From Pseudomonadota bacterium (GTDB lineage Bacteria > Pseudomonadota > Gammaproteobacteria > Magnimaribacterales > D2472): 64,000 bases of DNA. The position numbers and the translations under genes are program-made. The DNA is taken from positions 1-64,000 of the forward strand of contig JAOMBK010000006.1 in assembly GCA_028344535.1 (NCBI GenBank). Direction: 5' to 3'. Position 1 is the stretch's first letter. Each line of letters starts with the position of its first letter. Below, piece by piece: positions 27,555 through 37,736 of the stretch. The notes under the pieces were generated by a model. That model saw nothing but the letters and a program-made list of their open reading frames with translations, was not told the DNA's origin and ran no database searches.

Positions 27555-28592
27555 ATGACAATTAAAAAACAAGTTGCGGTTCTCGGGGGTGGGAGCTTCG
27601 GCACAGTTTTGGCAAATATTGCTGCATCAAATGGATATGAGGTTCGTTTGTGGGTTAGAGATGCTGATCAGGCTTTGAGGATTAATTCTGAGGGAGCCAA
27701 TGCTACCTATCATCCTGAATTAAAACTATCAGATAATATTACTGCTGATGACAATCTAGCATCGGTGGTTGCAGAATCACAATATATTTTAGTCGCGACC
27801 CCAAGCATTATATTTGAGGAAGTGATATCTCGCTTAGAGCCATTGATTAGCCCCTCTGTGACAGTGATTTCCTGCACCAAGGGAATTAAGCCCGAGCCCT
27901 TTAGAACCATGACAGACATTATTAATCAGCACCTAGGACATATCATAGGGAACAGAATTGGAGCCCTCAGCGGACCAAATCTTGCTAAAGAAATAGCAGA
28001 AGAAAAGGTTGCAGGAACTGTCATTGCCTCAGAGAATGAGAGTATCAACATGGAGATCAAATCAATGCTGTCCTCAAAAACATTTAAGGTTTTTTCTAGC
28101 CAAGATACTCAAGGCGTTGAATTGGCTGGAGCCCTAAAAAATATATATGCCATTTGCTGTGGAATTGCTCATGCAAAATTAGTTGGAGAAAATGCATTAG
28201 GATTTATTGTTACCAGAAGCATGGCAGAGATGAGTAGATTTGCCGTTGCCAAGGGAGCAAATCCGATTACATTTTTAGGTTTAGCAGGCATGGGTGATTT
28301 GATGGCAACCTGCACATCAAAGTTATCAAGAAATTTTCAGCTTGGTGAGCTCATTGCAGAAGATCTTTCTTTAATAGCTGCTAAAGAGAAAGTTGGGCAA
28401 GTTGCTGAAGGTGCAAGGACACTTGAAGTTGTTTACCATGAAGCAAATAAAATGAATGTGAGCATGCCGCTCGTAAATTCGTTATACAAAATTTTATATT
28501 CTGACTCATCATCTGATCAATTAATTCAGGATTTGCTCGATCACCCCAATGAAGTTGATGTAGAATTTACTTACAAGGAAAAAAAATTATGA
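27555..28592 (+). CDS. gpsA: NAD(P)H-dependent glycerol-3-phosphate dehydrogenase
   Basis: VAVLGGGSFGTVLANIAASNG, LSGPNLAKEIAEE, GLAGMGDLMATCTSKLSRN. Confidence 0.96.
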   Translation: MTIKKQVAVLGGGSFGTVLANIAASNGYEVRLWVRDADQALRINSEGANATYHPELKLSDNITADDNLASVVAESQYILVATPSIIFEEVISRLEPLISPSVTVISCTKGIKPEPFRTMTDIINQHLGHIIGNRIGALSGPNLAKEIAEEKVAGTVIASENESINMEIKSMLSSKTFKVFSSQDTQGVELAGALKNIYAICCGIAHAKLVGENALGFIVTRSMAEMSRFAVAKGANPITFLGLAGMGDLMATCTSKLSRNFQLGELIAEDLSLIAAKEKVGQVAEGARTLEVVYHEANKMNVSMPLVNSLYKILYSDSSSDQLIQDLLDHPNEVDVEFTYKEKKL

Positions 28593-28963
28593 ATGAAATA
28601 AATAAAGACGAATTATTAGATTTAACAAAATGGCAGCGCTTCTTTTTTATGGTCATATATTCATTTGCAATTAATGGTGTTGTTGGTATTTTAATAATCA
28701 TTGCCGCAGTTCAATTTTTTTTCTATTTGTTTACTTCTAAAATTAATAATCAGCTTCAGACTGCTAACAATTGGCTGCATGGTTTTTTTAGCGACTCTTT
28801 AAACTTTCTTAGCTTTAACACTGATACTAAACCATGGCCTTTCAATGGTTCACAAGATGAAAAAACTGAGAGCTCAGAATCGGATGAAGAAGTTGACGTT
28901 GTTGAGGGCGAGTCTGAGGAAGTTAGCTCAGACGACGATGACCCAGAGCAAACTAAACCTTAA
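28589..28963 (+). CDS. DUF4389-like membrane protein with acidic C-terminal tail
   Basis: KWQRFFFMVIYSFAINGVVGILIIIAAVQFFFYLFT; C-terminus rich in E/D/S. Confidence 0.7.
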   Translation: MNEINKDELLDLTKWQRFFFMVIYSFAINGVVGILIIIAAVQFFFYLFTSKINNQLQTANNWLHGFFSDSLNFLSFNTDTKPWPFNGSQDEKTESSESDEEVDVVEGESEEVSSDDDDPEQTKP

Positions 28964-29624
28964 GCAAAGATAAAAATTCTGCTCTGACTTCAGGGTGTGC
29001 TTTGAAACTGCCACCTAGCCTGCTTGTAATGGTTGAGCTACCAGTATCCTCAACACCTCTTGACTTAACACAATAATGTTGAGCATCAACCATGACCGCC
29101 ACATTTTCTGTGTCTAAGATATAGGAAAGGGCATGATATATTTGTTCAGTTAACCGTTCTTGAATCTGAGGTCGTTTAGAAAAGTACTCAACGATTCGGT
29201 TAATTTTTGATAACCCTAATACATTTTTCTTAGGAACGTATGCAACTGTTGCTAAGCCATCAATAACAACAAAATGATGTTCGCAATTTGATTGCACAGA
29301 AATGTTTCTTTCAACAATCATTTCATTGTAGTTCATCTTATTCTCAACGACAGTGGCTTTCGGAAAGGCATCATAATCTAGCCCCCAAAAGATTTCATTG
29401 ACATACATTTTAGCAACGCGTTTTGGAGTATCCATCAAGCTATCATCTTTTAAATCAAGCCCCAAGGTTGCAACAATTTCATCAAAGTGACCTTCGATCT
29501 TCTCAATCTTTTCTCTTCGCGACAAGCCATTATCGATTACTGGAGTTTCAACCCCCACTGAAACTAAATGTTCATGTACCTTGTGCCCTAAAACAGGGTC
29601 AGTTTTTGTTTTATCATAAGACAT
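28953..29624 (-). CDS. folE: GTP cyclohydrolase I
   Basis: CEHHFVVIDGLATVAYVPKKNVLGLSKINRIVEYFSKRPQIQERLTEQI. Confidence 0.96.
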   Translation of the reverse strand: MSYDKTKTDPVLGHKVHEHLVSVGVETPVIDNGLSRREKIEKIEGHFDEIVATLGLDLKDDSLMDTPKRVAKMYVNEIFWGLDYDAFPKATVVENKMNYNEMIVERNISVQSNCEHHFVVIDGLATVAYVPKKNVLGLSKINRIVEYFSKRPQIQERLTEQIYHALSYILDTENVAVMVDAQHYCVKSRGVEDTGSSTITSRLGGSFKAHPEVRAEFLSLLKV

Positions 29625-29737
29625 GTACCTTTTCTCCTTCCTAACGCGGATATATTTATTATTTTAAGGCATGTTTAAAAGCTTTGTCTCGTATTTTAAG
29701 TAATTATATGTACCATTTTTTGGGTACATGTATGTAC

Positions 29738-31426
29738 TTATGTTGTAAAAAATTCTTGGTAGGGTAGTGTGGACTGCAAATCAAACTTCTCATCATTTAA
29801 TTTATTTGTGATTTGGTGAGATTCAACCTGGAAATTATTTATTCCATCTATTACATTTTCACCAAAAATATACCTTGATTGGATGTCACCTTTGAGAACT
29901 CTATTTTTGTTTTCTAGCAATTGCTCATCAACACTTTCTTTTTGAGAATGATATTTTTTAATTTGGTCTTTGGAATATTTTGATTGGAGCAGTTGCAGGG
30001 TTTTAGAAGGAGAGGCAAGCAAAGCAGTGCCGTTATTGCCGCCAAAACCTTTTGCATTTAAAACAGCAAAATCAAAATCATTGTTTTCAAATTCTAAATT
30101 CTCCAATAAAAAATTTACATTTTCTGTATAGACATTATCGGCAAGCTTTGGGGTAGAGGCTATGCCTGGAATCAAATTATTTCTCCAGCTCCCCAACGAA
30201 CTGATCATTTGATCTCCGCCAGCTGCTGCAAGAGAGTGGCCGAGATAAGATTTGATAGCTGTCACAGGTAAAGATTTAATGCCAAAGGCTTTAGATATGC
30301 TGGAGATAATATGAGATTCACTTTCTCTGTTTTGAGGAGTGCTTGTTCCATGCGCATGAAAAAAGGTCTTATGCATAGCATCTTTACCAAAATGTTTTTT
30401 AATTTCGCTAAAAACTTTTCCAACCGTTAGATAATTTCCAGCTCCAGGGCCTGAAATTGATTTTTTATAACCATCAGCATGAATATGACTGGATAATGCT
30501 GCGCCGTGAATATTTAAACCAAGCTCAAGAGCAAGACTATCTGCCATCAGGATTACAAACTGAGCAGATTCTCCTAAACTCATGCCAATATTCTCACCAA
30601 AGGGCCTGCAGATTTTACGATGATTGGGTTCAGAAAAGTCTTCACCAAGTTTTTCTTGTAACTTCATAAGATTTACATCTTCTGCTAAACCCTTGGTGGC
30701 AGAAAATGCTTCATATATCTCAGGCACAATCCCGGACTCAGCCGCGCCAACGATGCTAATCAAGGATTCTCCTGATTGAATCATTGAAATTCCTAGCTTC
30801 AGGTTGTATTGGAAAGTTGCGCATGCACCTGTGTAGTTACCTGTAGAACCCATGCTTCCTAACACATAGGCGTGACCAAAGTCTGCACTACCTTCTCCTA
30901 GTGACATGGCCATATGCTTGCTTGTGATTCTCGAGCCTGCCAAGGGTGCTTGAAACATTCCTCCCATCCCATATTTATCTGCTTGCGCAACAGCGCAACC
31001 CGAGACGCATGAAATTTTTTGTCGAGGTACCTTTAAGAGGATTTCTTCCCATGGCAAACCAAGACTCATGACAGCATCTGATAAACCAAAAATAGTCATT
31101 GCAAGGCTGCGTGGATGTTGTCTGGAATTGTAGGTTTTAGCAGGATTAAATCCTGAAGGGAGTTGCCCTCCTGCTAAGGTAGGTAATTCTGGAGATCTAA
31201 AGTTATGCTCATCAAAAAAATCATCATCAATGGTTCTTAGCAGGGTGCTATTTAAGATTTGTTCTTTTTTATTGGTTCCCATGAGGTGGCCAAGACTTTG
31301 CAATACCTCATTTTGTTTTTCTGCATTAATACTATCGAATAACATTCTTTGGTGAGAGAAATCAAAGATGGATCTTCCAGCTGCATTAATTCCACCGTAA
31401 CCAACAATCAGGGGAAGGTTAGACAT
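29738..31426 (-). CDS. Stand-alone beta-ketoacyl synthase family protein
   Basis: Active-site region TGACATFQYNLKLG, HAHGTSTPQNRESE, KSYLGHSLAAAGG. Confidence 0.88.
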   Translation of the reverse strand: MSNLPLIVGYGGINAAGRSIFDFSHQRMLFDSINAEKQNEVLQSLGHLMGTNKKEQILNSTLLRTIDDDFFDEHNFRSPELPTLAGGQLPSGFNPAKTYNSRQHPRSLAMTIFGLSDAVMSLGLPWEEILLKVPRQKISCVSGCAVAQADKYGMGGMFQAPLAGSRITSKHMAMSLGEGSADFGHAYVLGSMGSTGNYTGACATFQYNLKLGISMIQSGESLISIVGAAESGIVPEIYEAFSATKGLAEDVNLMKLQEKLGEDFSEPNHRKICRPFGENIGMSLGESAQFVILMADSLALELGLNIHGAALSSHIHADGYKKSISGPGAGNYLTVGKVFSEIKKHFGKDAMHKTFFHAHGTSTPQNRESESHIISSISKAFGIKSLPVTAIKSYLGHSLAAAGGDQMISSLGSWRNNLIPGIASTPKLADNVYTENVNFLLENLEFENNDFDFAVLNAKGFGGNNGTALLASPSKTLQLLQSKYSKDQIKKYHSQKESVDEQLLENKNRVLKGDIQSRYIFGENVIDGINNFQVESHQITNKLNDEKFDLQSTLPYQEFFTT

Positions 31427-31427
31427 G

Positions 31428-32267
31428 CTAAATTAATTTTTGAGCAGCCAACAACGTATTAAGAATTAAGGTATTAATCGTCATGGGACCAACTCCTCCA
31501 GGAACAGGAGTGTGGGCAGAGGCAATGGAGTCAATATCTTCCAGTTCTATGTCTCCACATTTTTCTGCAGGATGATAGCCAGCATCAATGACCACAGCTC
31601 CATTTTTAATCCAGTCTTTTTGAATTAGGCGAGGGACTCCAACCGCTCCCACTAAGATATCGGCATTTTTAATATGCTCTTGTAGATTGGTTGTCCTAGA
31701 GTGACAGATTGTAACGGTCGCATTTTTATTCAACAACATCATGGCCATAGGTTTTCCGAGAATAGGACTTCTACCAACAACAACTGCATTTTTACCAGAA
31801 ATTTCAATTTTATAATGCTCAAGGATGCGCATAATGCCAGCTGGAGTGCATGAACCAAATGCCTCTTCCCCCATGGTCATTTGGCCAAATCCAATACAGG
31901 TCACACCATCAACATCTTTTTCAACATTAATCGCATCAAAACAATCTCGCTCATTGATTTGTGATGGCACAGGATGTTGCAATAAGATGCCATGAACATT
32001 GCTATCTTGGTTCAGTTTTTCTATGGCTTCTAACAACTCTTCGGTAGTAGTCTCTTTACTTAACTCAACTGCTATTGAATCCATGCCAAGTCTGGCACAA
32101 GCATTTTGTTTCATTTTTACATAGGTGGCTGATGCAGGATCTACGCCAACCAAAATCGTAGCTAAGGTTGGGGTGATGCCGTTTTCTTTTAATTTAGAGA
32201 CGCTAGCTTTTATGTCCTCTTCAGCTAATTTCGCAAGCGCTTTTCCGTCTAAAATTTTTGATGGCAT
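31428..32267 (-). CDS. folD: Bifunctional methylenetetrahydrofolate dehydrogenase/cyclohydrolase
   Basis: [54 protein letters not shown]. Confidence 0.97.
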   Translation of the reverse strand: MPSKILDGKALAKLAEEDIKASVSKLKENGITPTLATILVGVDPASATYVKMKQNACARLGMDSIAVELSKETTTEELLEAIEKLNQDSNVHGILLQHPVPSQINERDCFDAINVEKDVDGVTCIGFGQMTMGEEAFGSCTPAGIMRILEHYKIEISGKNAVVVGRSPILGKPMAMMLLNKNATVTICHSRTTNLQEHIKNADILVGAVGVPRLIQKDWIKNGAVVIDAGYHPAEKCGDIELEDIDSIASAHTPVPGGVGPMTINTLILNTLLAAQKLI

Positions 32268-32345
32268 ACCTCCATTTTCCCATCATTAAATTTTTATGCA
32301 ATGGAGATTGATTATTTAACCTTAAAACTTTAAGATCACTCGTCT

Positions 32346-32422
32346 CGGGGTATAGCGCAGTCTGGTAGCGCACTCGCTTTGGGAGCGAGTGGTCGTAAGT
32401 TCGAATCTTACTACCCCGACCA
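32346..32422 (+). tRNA. tRNA-Pro(TGG)
   Basis: CGGGGTATAGCGCAGTCTGGTAGCGCACTCGCTTTGGGAGCGAG...CTACCCCGACCA. Confidence 0.96.
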
Positions 32423-32424
32423 GT

Positions 32425-32501
32425 GCGCCTGTAGCTCAGTTGGATAGAGCAACGGTTTTCTAAACCGTGGGTCAGGAGTTCGAATCTCTTCAGGCGCGCC
32501 A
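32425..32501 (+). tRNA. tRNA-Arg(TCT)
   Basis: GCGCCTGTAGCTCAGTTGGATAGAGCAACGGTTTTCTAAACCGT...CAGGCGCGCCA. Confidence 0.95.
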
Positions 32502-32677
32502 TTGTTATGGCTCTTTACTCACCCTCTAGCAGTTATTTCTGAAAGCTAAATATAGCGACCAAACATATAGTAAAATATGAACAAAGTTATGATGAATGTG
32601 TAAATTCTATTTTTAGTTTTCTTTTTCATAAATTAATGAAGAAAATTATTAAAGTAAATATATATTGAATTAGGTAG

Positions 32678-33619
32678 ATGAATAAAAATTTTTTTACAGT
32701 TGCGGCTTTTTATGCTTTTGCAGATTTATTAAATGTAAAAGAACTACAAAGAATATTTACTCACTTCTTAAAAAAAGAGGATATCAAGGGCACGGTTCTC
32801 CTGGCTCATGAAGGAATCAACGGTACCGTCTCTGGAACCAAGGCTGCCATTGATCAATTTAAAAATTTTCTTAAATCACATAACCTCCACGAATCGCAAA
32901 ACTTTAAAACCTCCAAGAGCACAGTAGATCCATTTCCTCGTCTAAAGGTTAAATTAAAAGATGAAATAGTTAGCATTGGCAATGAATTAGCTGATCCGAC
33001 AAAAATTGTTGGCGAATATGTTCAGCCAGAAGATTGGAATAGTTTGATTTCTCAGGAAGATGTTTTAGTTTTAGATACAAGAAATACTTATGAATTTTCA
33101 ATTGGTACTTTTGAAAAATCTATACAACCAGAGACCAAAAATTTTAGAGAATTTCCAGATTGGCTTGAAAGCCTTGAATCATCAGGTATTGATAAAGATA
33201 ATAAAGTGGCCATGTTTTGCACAGGTGGTATTCGTTGCGAGAAAGCATCTTCTTTGATGAAGGCAAAAGGGTTTAAAAATATCTATCATCTGCAAGGCGG
33301 CATTTTAAATTATATTGAAAAAGTAGATGAAGAAGAATCATTGTGGCAAGGAGAATGTTTTGTCTTTGACGATCGAGTAGCGCTAAATCACAATTTAGAA
33401 GTTGGCTCTTATGATATGTGTCATGGTTGTAGGATGCCTATTACAGAGGCAGACAAGCTTGAGGATGAGTATGTAAGGGGGGTGAGTTGTCCAAATTGTT
33501 ATAATACAAAAACGCCTGATCAAAAAAAACGTTATGCAGATAGGCAAAAACAGGTTGATTTAGCAAAGCTTAGGAATGAAAAACATATCGGAGCTACTTT
33601 CCAATCAAATAAAAAATGA
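32678..33619 (+). CDS. trhO: tRNA uridine 5-oxyacetic/hydroxylation rhodanese TrhO (YceA) family
   Basis: LLAHEGINGTVSGT, VLDTRNTYEFSIGTF, MFCTGGIRCEKASS. Confidence 0.92.
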   Translation: MNKNFFTVAAFYAFADLLNVKELQRIFTHFLKKEDIKGTVLLAHEGINGTVSGTKAAIDQFKNFLKSHNLHESQNFKTSKSTVDPFPRLKVKLKDEIVSIGNELADPTKIVGEYVQPEDWNSLISQEDVLVLDTRNTYEFSIGTFEKSIQPETKNFREFPDWLESLESSGIDKDNKVAMFCTGGIRCEKASSLMKAKGFKNIYHLQGGILNYIEKVDEEESLWQGECFVFDDRVALNHNLEVGSYDMCHGCRMPITEADKLEDEYVRGVSCPNCYNTKTPDQKKRYADRQKQVDLAKLRNEKHIGATFQSNKK

Positions 33620-34251
33620 CTCCAATACTCTACAGTTTTAGAAGATGCCCATATGCTATGCGAGCACGAATGGCATTAATTTTGGCTTCAAAAGAATGTG
33701 AATTAAGAGAAATTTTACTTAAAGACAAACCTGATGAAATGCTAAAAGTTTCTTCCAAGGGTACTGTTCCTGTTTTGCAATTTACCAATAAAGTTTTAGA
33801 CGAAAGTCTAGACATCATTTCTTGGGCCATGGAATCTCCAGCTCCCAATGTCCATATTTACAGCGAAGCAGAAGAATCATTAGCTTTAGAGCTTGTTCAG
33901 TTATTTGATTCAAAATTTAAATATCATCTTGATCGTTACAAGTACTCATCTCGATATGGCGTCGATCCAAGGGATCACCAACAAGAGTGCAGAGTTATTC
34001 TAGAAAATCTAGAGGCCAAGATTAAACCTAATCCATGGATTTTTGGCAATGCAGTCAGTCTTTTGGATATTTCTATTCTTCCTTTCATCCGACAATGCAA
34101 AATAGCTAATCCTGATTGGTTTTTTGCTCAAGACTTCGTGAAGGTAATTGACCTCTTAAATTATTTTGAAAACGGGAATTTATTTGCTCAAGCTATGCAA
34201 AAGTATGACCTATGGGATCCTACAAAAAATAATGGAAATATTTTTCCGTAA
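33616..34251 (+). CDS. Glutathione S-transferase family protein
   Basis: ILYSFRRCPYAMRARMAL thioredoxin-fold N-terminus; VPVLQF. Confidence 0.88.
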   Translation: MTPILYSFRRCPYAMRARMALILASKECELREILLKDKPDEMLKVSSKGTVPVLQFTNKVLDESLDIISWAMESPAPNVHIYSEAEESLALELVQLFDSKFKYHLDRYKYSSRYGVDPRDHQQECRVILENLEAKIKPNPWIFGNAVSLLDISILPFIRQCKIANPDWFFAQDFVKVIDLLNYFENGNLFAQAMQKYDLWDPTKNNGNIFP

Positions 34252-34255
34252 ATTT

Positions 34256-35659
34256 TTACAAGCCAATTGAATCATAACTTGTAGCAATTCTATCTAATGC
34301 CACTTTGTATGCGGCGGTGCGAAGATTGGGAATATCATTTTCAATCATGCTTTGCCTTACTTTTTGATAAGCTTCCCTCATCATGTCGTCAAGGCCAGAT
34401 CTAACCAAATCTATTTCATTGGCACCCTCAATGAACTGTTCCTTAAATTGATCTGGCATCTCTTTTCCTGTCATGGTTTCAATCGCTGAAATAAGGGTAT
34501 CAAACTGAAAAGCATTCCTTCTTTTTTCAAGTCTGCCAAAACGAATATGCCTTAAATTTCTTATCCACTCAAAATAGCTGACCGCAACTCCACCAGCATT
34601 AGCCATAATATCTGGAATAATAGTTACATTGCGCTCATTTAAAAGCCCATCTGCTTCAAAGGTAATAGGGCCGTTGGCTGCCTCTACAATCAGTTTGGCT
34701 TTTATGTCTTGAGCGATAGTCTTATCTATAACATTTTCTTTTGCCGCTGGAATAAGAATGTCACATTCCATGGTTAAGAACTCTGATGTGTTGGCTTCAA
34801 ACTTGCCTTCACTGCAGTCCTCAAAACTTCCATGCTCAGATTGATGTGATTTTATTTTTTCTATATTTAGGCCATCCGGGTTAAGAATTGCTCCATTGTG
34901 TTCCATGACACAAACTATTCTGCACTCATCTTCTTCTTGTAAAAACTTTGCAGCATGGTACCCAACATTTCCAAGCCCTTGAAGAACAACTTTTTTATCT
35001 TTTAAGCCACCTTTAAATCCCGCTTTTAAATAATCTTCTTCATGTCGAAAGAATTCTCTTATTATGTATTGAACACCTCTTCCAGTTGCCTCTGATCGAC
35101 CAACTAGGCCTCCTTTCTGCGTTGGCTTTCCAGTTACACATGCTAAGGCATTAATATCGGTAGGGTGAATGCGTCTGTACTCATCCGCTATCCAAGCCAT
35201 CTCTTCTGCGCCCGTTCCTACATCAGGCGCTGGAACATTTTGGGCAGGATGAATCAAGTCGCGTTTAATAAGTTCTTGAGCAAATCGTCGAGTAATTTTT
35301 TCAATCTCAGATTTAGTCCACTCTTTTGGGTTGATTTTTAGAGCGCCTTTAGAGCCACCATATGGAACTTCAATAATTGCACATTTATAGGTCATAAGAG
35401 CTGCAAGAGCCTCTACTTCTTCTTGAGAAGCATTGATGTCATATCGAATGCCGCCCTTGGCTGGTTCAAAATGTTCTGAATGGACCGAACGCCACCCAGT
35501 AAATGTATGTATTTCTTTTCTTAACTTTACGCCAAAATTGATTGTATAAGTTGAATTGGAGACCCTGATTCTTGTGGCTAAATCAGGTGAAATTTCTGTA
35601 TAGCTTAAAGCTTGATCAAACAGTTTATTGGTGCTATTTAAAAAATCTTGGTTAACCAA
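34256..35659 (-). CDS. Glu/Leu/Phe/Val dehydrogenase (glutamate dehydrogenase)
   Basis: HSEHFEPAKGGIRYD, YKCAIIEVPYGGSKGAL, VVLQGLGNVGYHAA, IMANAGGVAVSYFEW. Confidence 0.94.
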   Translation of the reverse strand: MVNQDFLNSTNKLFDQALSYTEISPDLATRIRVSNSTYTINFGVKLRKEIHTFTGWRSVHSEHFEPAKGGIRYDINASQEEVEALAALMTYKCAIIEVPYGGSKGALKINPKEWTKSEIEKITRRFAQELIKRDLIHPAQNVPAPDVGTGAEEMAWIADEYRRIHPTDINALACVTGKPTQKGGLVGRSEATGRGVQYIIREFFRHEEDYLKAGFKGGLKDKKVVLQGLGNVGYHAAKFLQEEDECRIVCVMEHNGAILNPDGLNIEKIKSHQSEHGSFEDCSEGKFEANTSEFLTMECDILIPAAKENVIDKTIAQDIKAKLIVEAANGPITFEADGLLNERNVTIIPDIMANAGGVAVSYFEWIRNLRHIRFGRLEKRRNAFQFDTLISAIETMTGKEMPDQFKEQFIEGANEIDLVRSGLDDMMREAYQKVRQSMIENDIPNLRTAAYKVALDRIATSYDSIGL

Positions 35660-35719
35660 AATATCCCCCTTAAAAAAATATTATTATATGCTTTTTACAT
35701 CTATAATGTTTCGTTTCTT

Positions 35720-35797
35720 GGCGGGCGTAGCTCAGTTGGTTAGAGCGCTGGATTGTGGCTCCGGAGGCCGTGGGTTCGAACCCCATCGCTCGCCCCA
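35720..35797 (+). tRNA. tRNA-His(GTG)
   Basis: GGCGGGCGTAGCTCAGTTGGTTAGAGCGCTGGATTGTGGCTCC...CGCTCGCCCCA including G-1. Confidence 0.95.
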
Positions 35798-35816
35798 TTA
35801 AAATTAGATAAATAAA

Positions 35817-37118
35817 ATGAGTAGCAAAATAAAAAAACTAAAAGATTTAGAACGTAAGTTGACTGTTTCAGTTCCTGTTGAGGATTACGAAAAAAAATAT
35901 GCTGGTAAGCTTTCAAAGATCAAATCTACAGCAAAACTTGATGGATTTAGAAAAGGCAATGTTCCTGATGACGTTCTTAAGCAACGTTACGGAGATTCCA
36001 TTCACTACGAAGTTTTAAATGAGCTTATCCAAGAGAGCTACCCAAAAGAGCTTCAAGAACAGAACATTAAACCTGCATCCTCTCCTGCAATTAGTATTGA
36101 GAATGAAGATGCTGCGAAGCCTATTTCGTATTCAGCAGTGTTTGAAGTTTTTCCGGAAATTAAGCCAAAGCTTTCTCGATGGAAAAGTTTTGAAAAATCT
36201 GAAATCACTTTGGATGACTCAGATATTGATCTGGCGATTGATGATATTTTGGAAAGGTATTGCGAGTGGCAAAAAGTTGAAAGAGCAGCTGAAGAGAAGG
36301 ATCAAGTGGTCATTGATTTTGAGGGAAAAATTGATGGTGAGGGTTTTGAGGGAAATGAATCTAAAGATTTTAAATTGGTTATCGGTTCAAAATCTATGAT
36401 TCCAGGATTTGAAGATAACTTGGTTGGCAAGAATTCAGGAGAAAGCTTTTCATTCAAAACAAACTTCCCAGAAGATTATTTTAAGAAGGATTTAGCAGGC
36501 AAAGAGACTGAATTTTTTATTACAGTTCATGAGGTGCAAGAGATGCACAAGGCTAAAATTGACAAAGAGCTTTTTGAAAAACTTGCGATGGAAGATGTTT
36601 CTGATGAAAAAAGCTTCCGTGCAGAAATTTCAAAACGAATGGAAGGCGAGATAGCGCAACAAGAAAAATCTCTTACCAAGGAATCCATTTATGAAACGCT
36701 TCTTCAGAGTAATGATTTCAAAGTTCCGAATGCTACGGTTGCAGAACAGGCAGAGCTCATGAGGAAGGATTCATTAATGCGTATGGGTCAAACTGCTGAA
36801 AATGCTCCTGAAGATCTTTTTCCGGTCGATGAGTTTAAAGAAAATGCTGAAAAAAGAGTGAGGTTGGATCTCTTGTTTTCAGCTTTGATACAAAAATACG
36901 AGCTTGAAGTCAAAGAAGAGGATTTAAATGCGTTTATCGAAGAGGAGGCTGAAAAGTACAAGGATGGCGAACAATTTAGGGCATGGATTCAAAGCCAGCC
37001 TCAGCAGCTTGATCAGTACAGAATGGTAATATTAGAAAATTTGCTCATTGAAAAATTAGATTCTGCCCTTAAATCTAAAGTAAAGGTGATAAAATTTTCA
37101 GAACTAGCTAATAAATAA
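35817..37118 (+). CDS. tig: Trigger factor
   Basis: LERKLTVSVPVEDYEKKYAGKLSKIKSTAKLDGFRKGNVP; position before clpP. Confidence 0.96.
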   Translation: MSSKIKKLKDLERKLTVSVPVEDYEKKYAGKLSKIKSTAKLDGFRKGNVPDDVLKQRYGDSIHYEVLNELIQESYPKELQEQNIKPASSPAISIENEDAAKPISYSAVFEVFPEIKPKLSRWKSFEKSEITLDDSDIDLAIDDILERYCEWQKVERAAEEKDQVVIDFEGKIDGEGFEGNESKDFKLVIGSKSMIPGFEDNLVGKNSGESFSFKTNFPEDYFKKDLAGKETEFFITVHEVQEMHKAKIDKELFEKLAMEDVSDEKSFRAEISKRMEGEIAQQEKSLTKESIYETLLQSNDFKVPNATVAEQAELMRKDSLMRMGQTAENAPEDLFPVDEFKENAEKRVRLDLLFSALIQKYELEVKEEDLNAFIEEEAEKYKDGEQFRAWIQSQPQQLDQYRMVILENLLIEKLDSALKSKVKVIKFSELANK

Positions 37119-37121
37119 AAT

Positions 37122-37736
37122 ATGGAAAAAATAAATTCTGGTTTGGTGCCAATGGTTGTAGAGCAGACTCCTCGTGGGGAGCGTGCTTTTGATATATATT
37201 CACGACTTTTAAAAGAAAGAATTATTTTTTTATCCGGCCCTATAGACGATTATATTTCTAACTTAGTAGTTGCTCAGCTTCTATTTTTAGAGTCAGAAAA
37301 TCCCGAAAAAGATATTAGTATTTATATTAATTCTCCTGGGGGTGTTATTTCTTCGGGCTTAGCCATATATGACACTATGCAATTTATTGCTCCTGAGGTT
37401 TCTACATTGTGTATTGGTCAGGCAGCAAGCATGGGGTCGCTTTTGCTTGCTGGTGGAGAAAAAGGTAAAAGATTTGCATTAACTAATTCTCGAATCATGA
37501 TTCATCAACCCCTTGGTGGCTTCCAAGGTCAAGCTTCTGACTTTGAGATCCACGCAAAAGAAATGCTTTTGGTTAAACAAAAGGTTAATGAGATACTTGC
37601 TAAGCATACCGGTAAGACTTTAAAGAAAGTTGAGCAAGACACTGATAGAGATAATTTTTTGAATGCTAAGGAAGCTAAAGCCTATGGCATAATCGATGAA
37701 ATATTAGAGAGCAGACCAACCACCAATGGAAAATAA
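37122..37736 (+). CDS. clpP: ATP-dependent Clp protease proteolytic subunit
   Basis: [40 protein letters not shown]. Confidence 0.98.
   Translation: MEKINSGLVPMVVEQTPRGERAFDIYSRLLKERIIFLSGPIDDYISNLVVAQLLFLESENPEKDISIYINSPGGVISSGLAIYDTMQFIAPEVSTLCIGQAASMGSLLLAGGEKGKRFALTNSRIMIHQPLGGFQGQASDFEIHAKEMLLVKQKVNEILAKHTGKTLKKVEQDTDRDNFLNAKEAKAYGIIDEILESRPTTNGK

Noticed and set aside
32221-32502. 93-aa minus-strand ORF (MARLKRFELLTHGLENRCSIQLSYRRTGRGSKIRTYDHSLPKRVRYQTALYPE...)
   Set aside because: It is the antisense translation of tRNA-Pro and tRNA-Arg plus the folD N-terminal region; a common annotation artefact.
36019-36399. 126-aa ORF inside tig in another frame
   Set aside because: Fully nested in tig, composition typical of a shifted reading frame, no family recognised.
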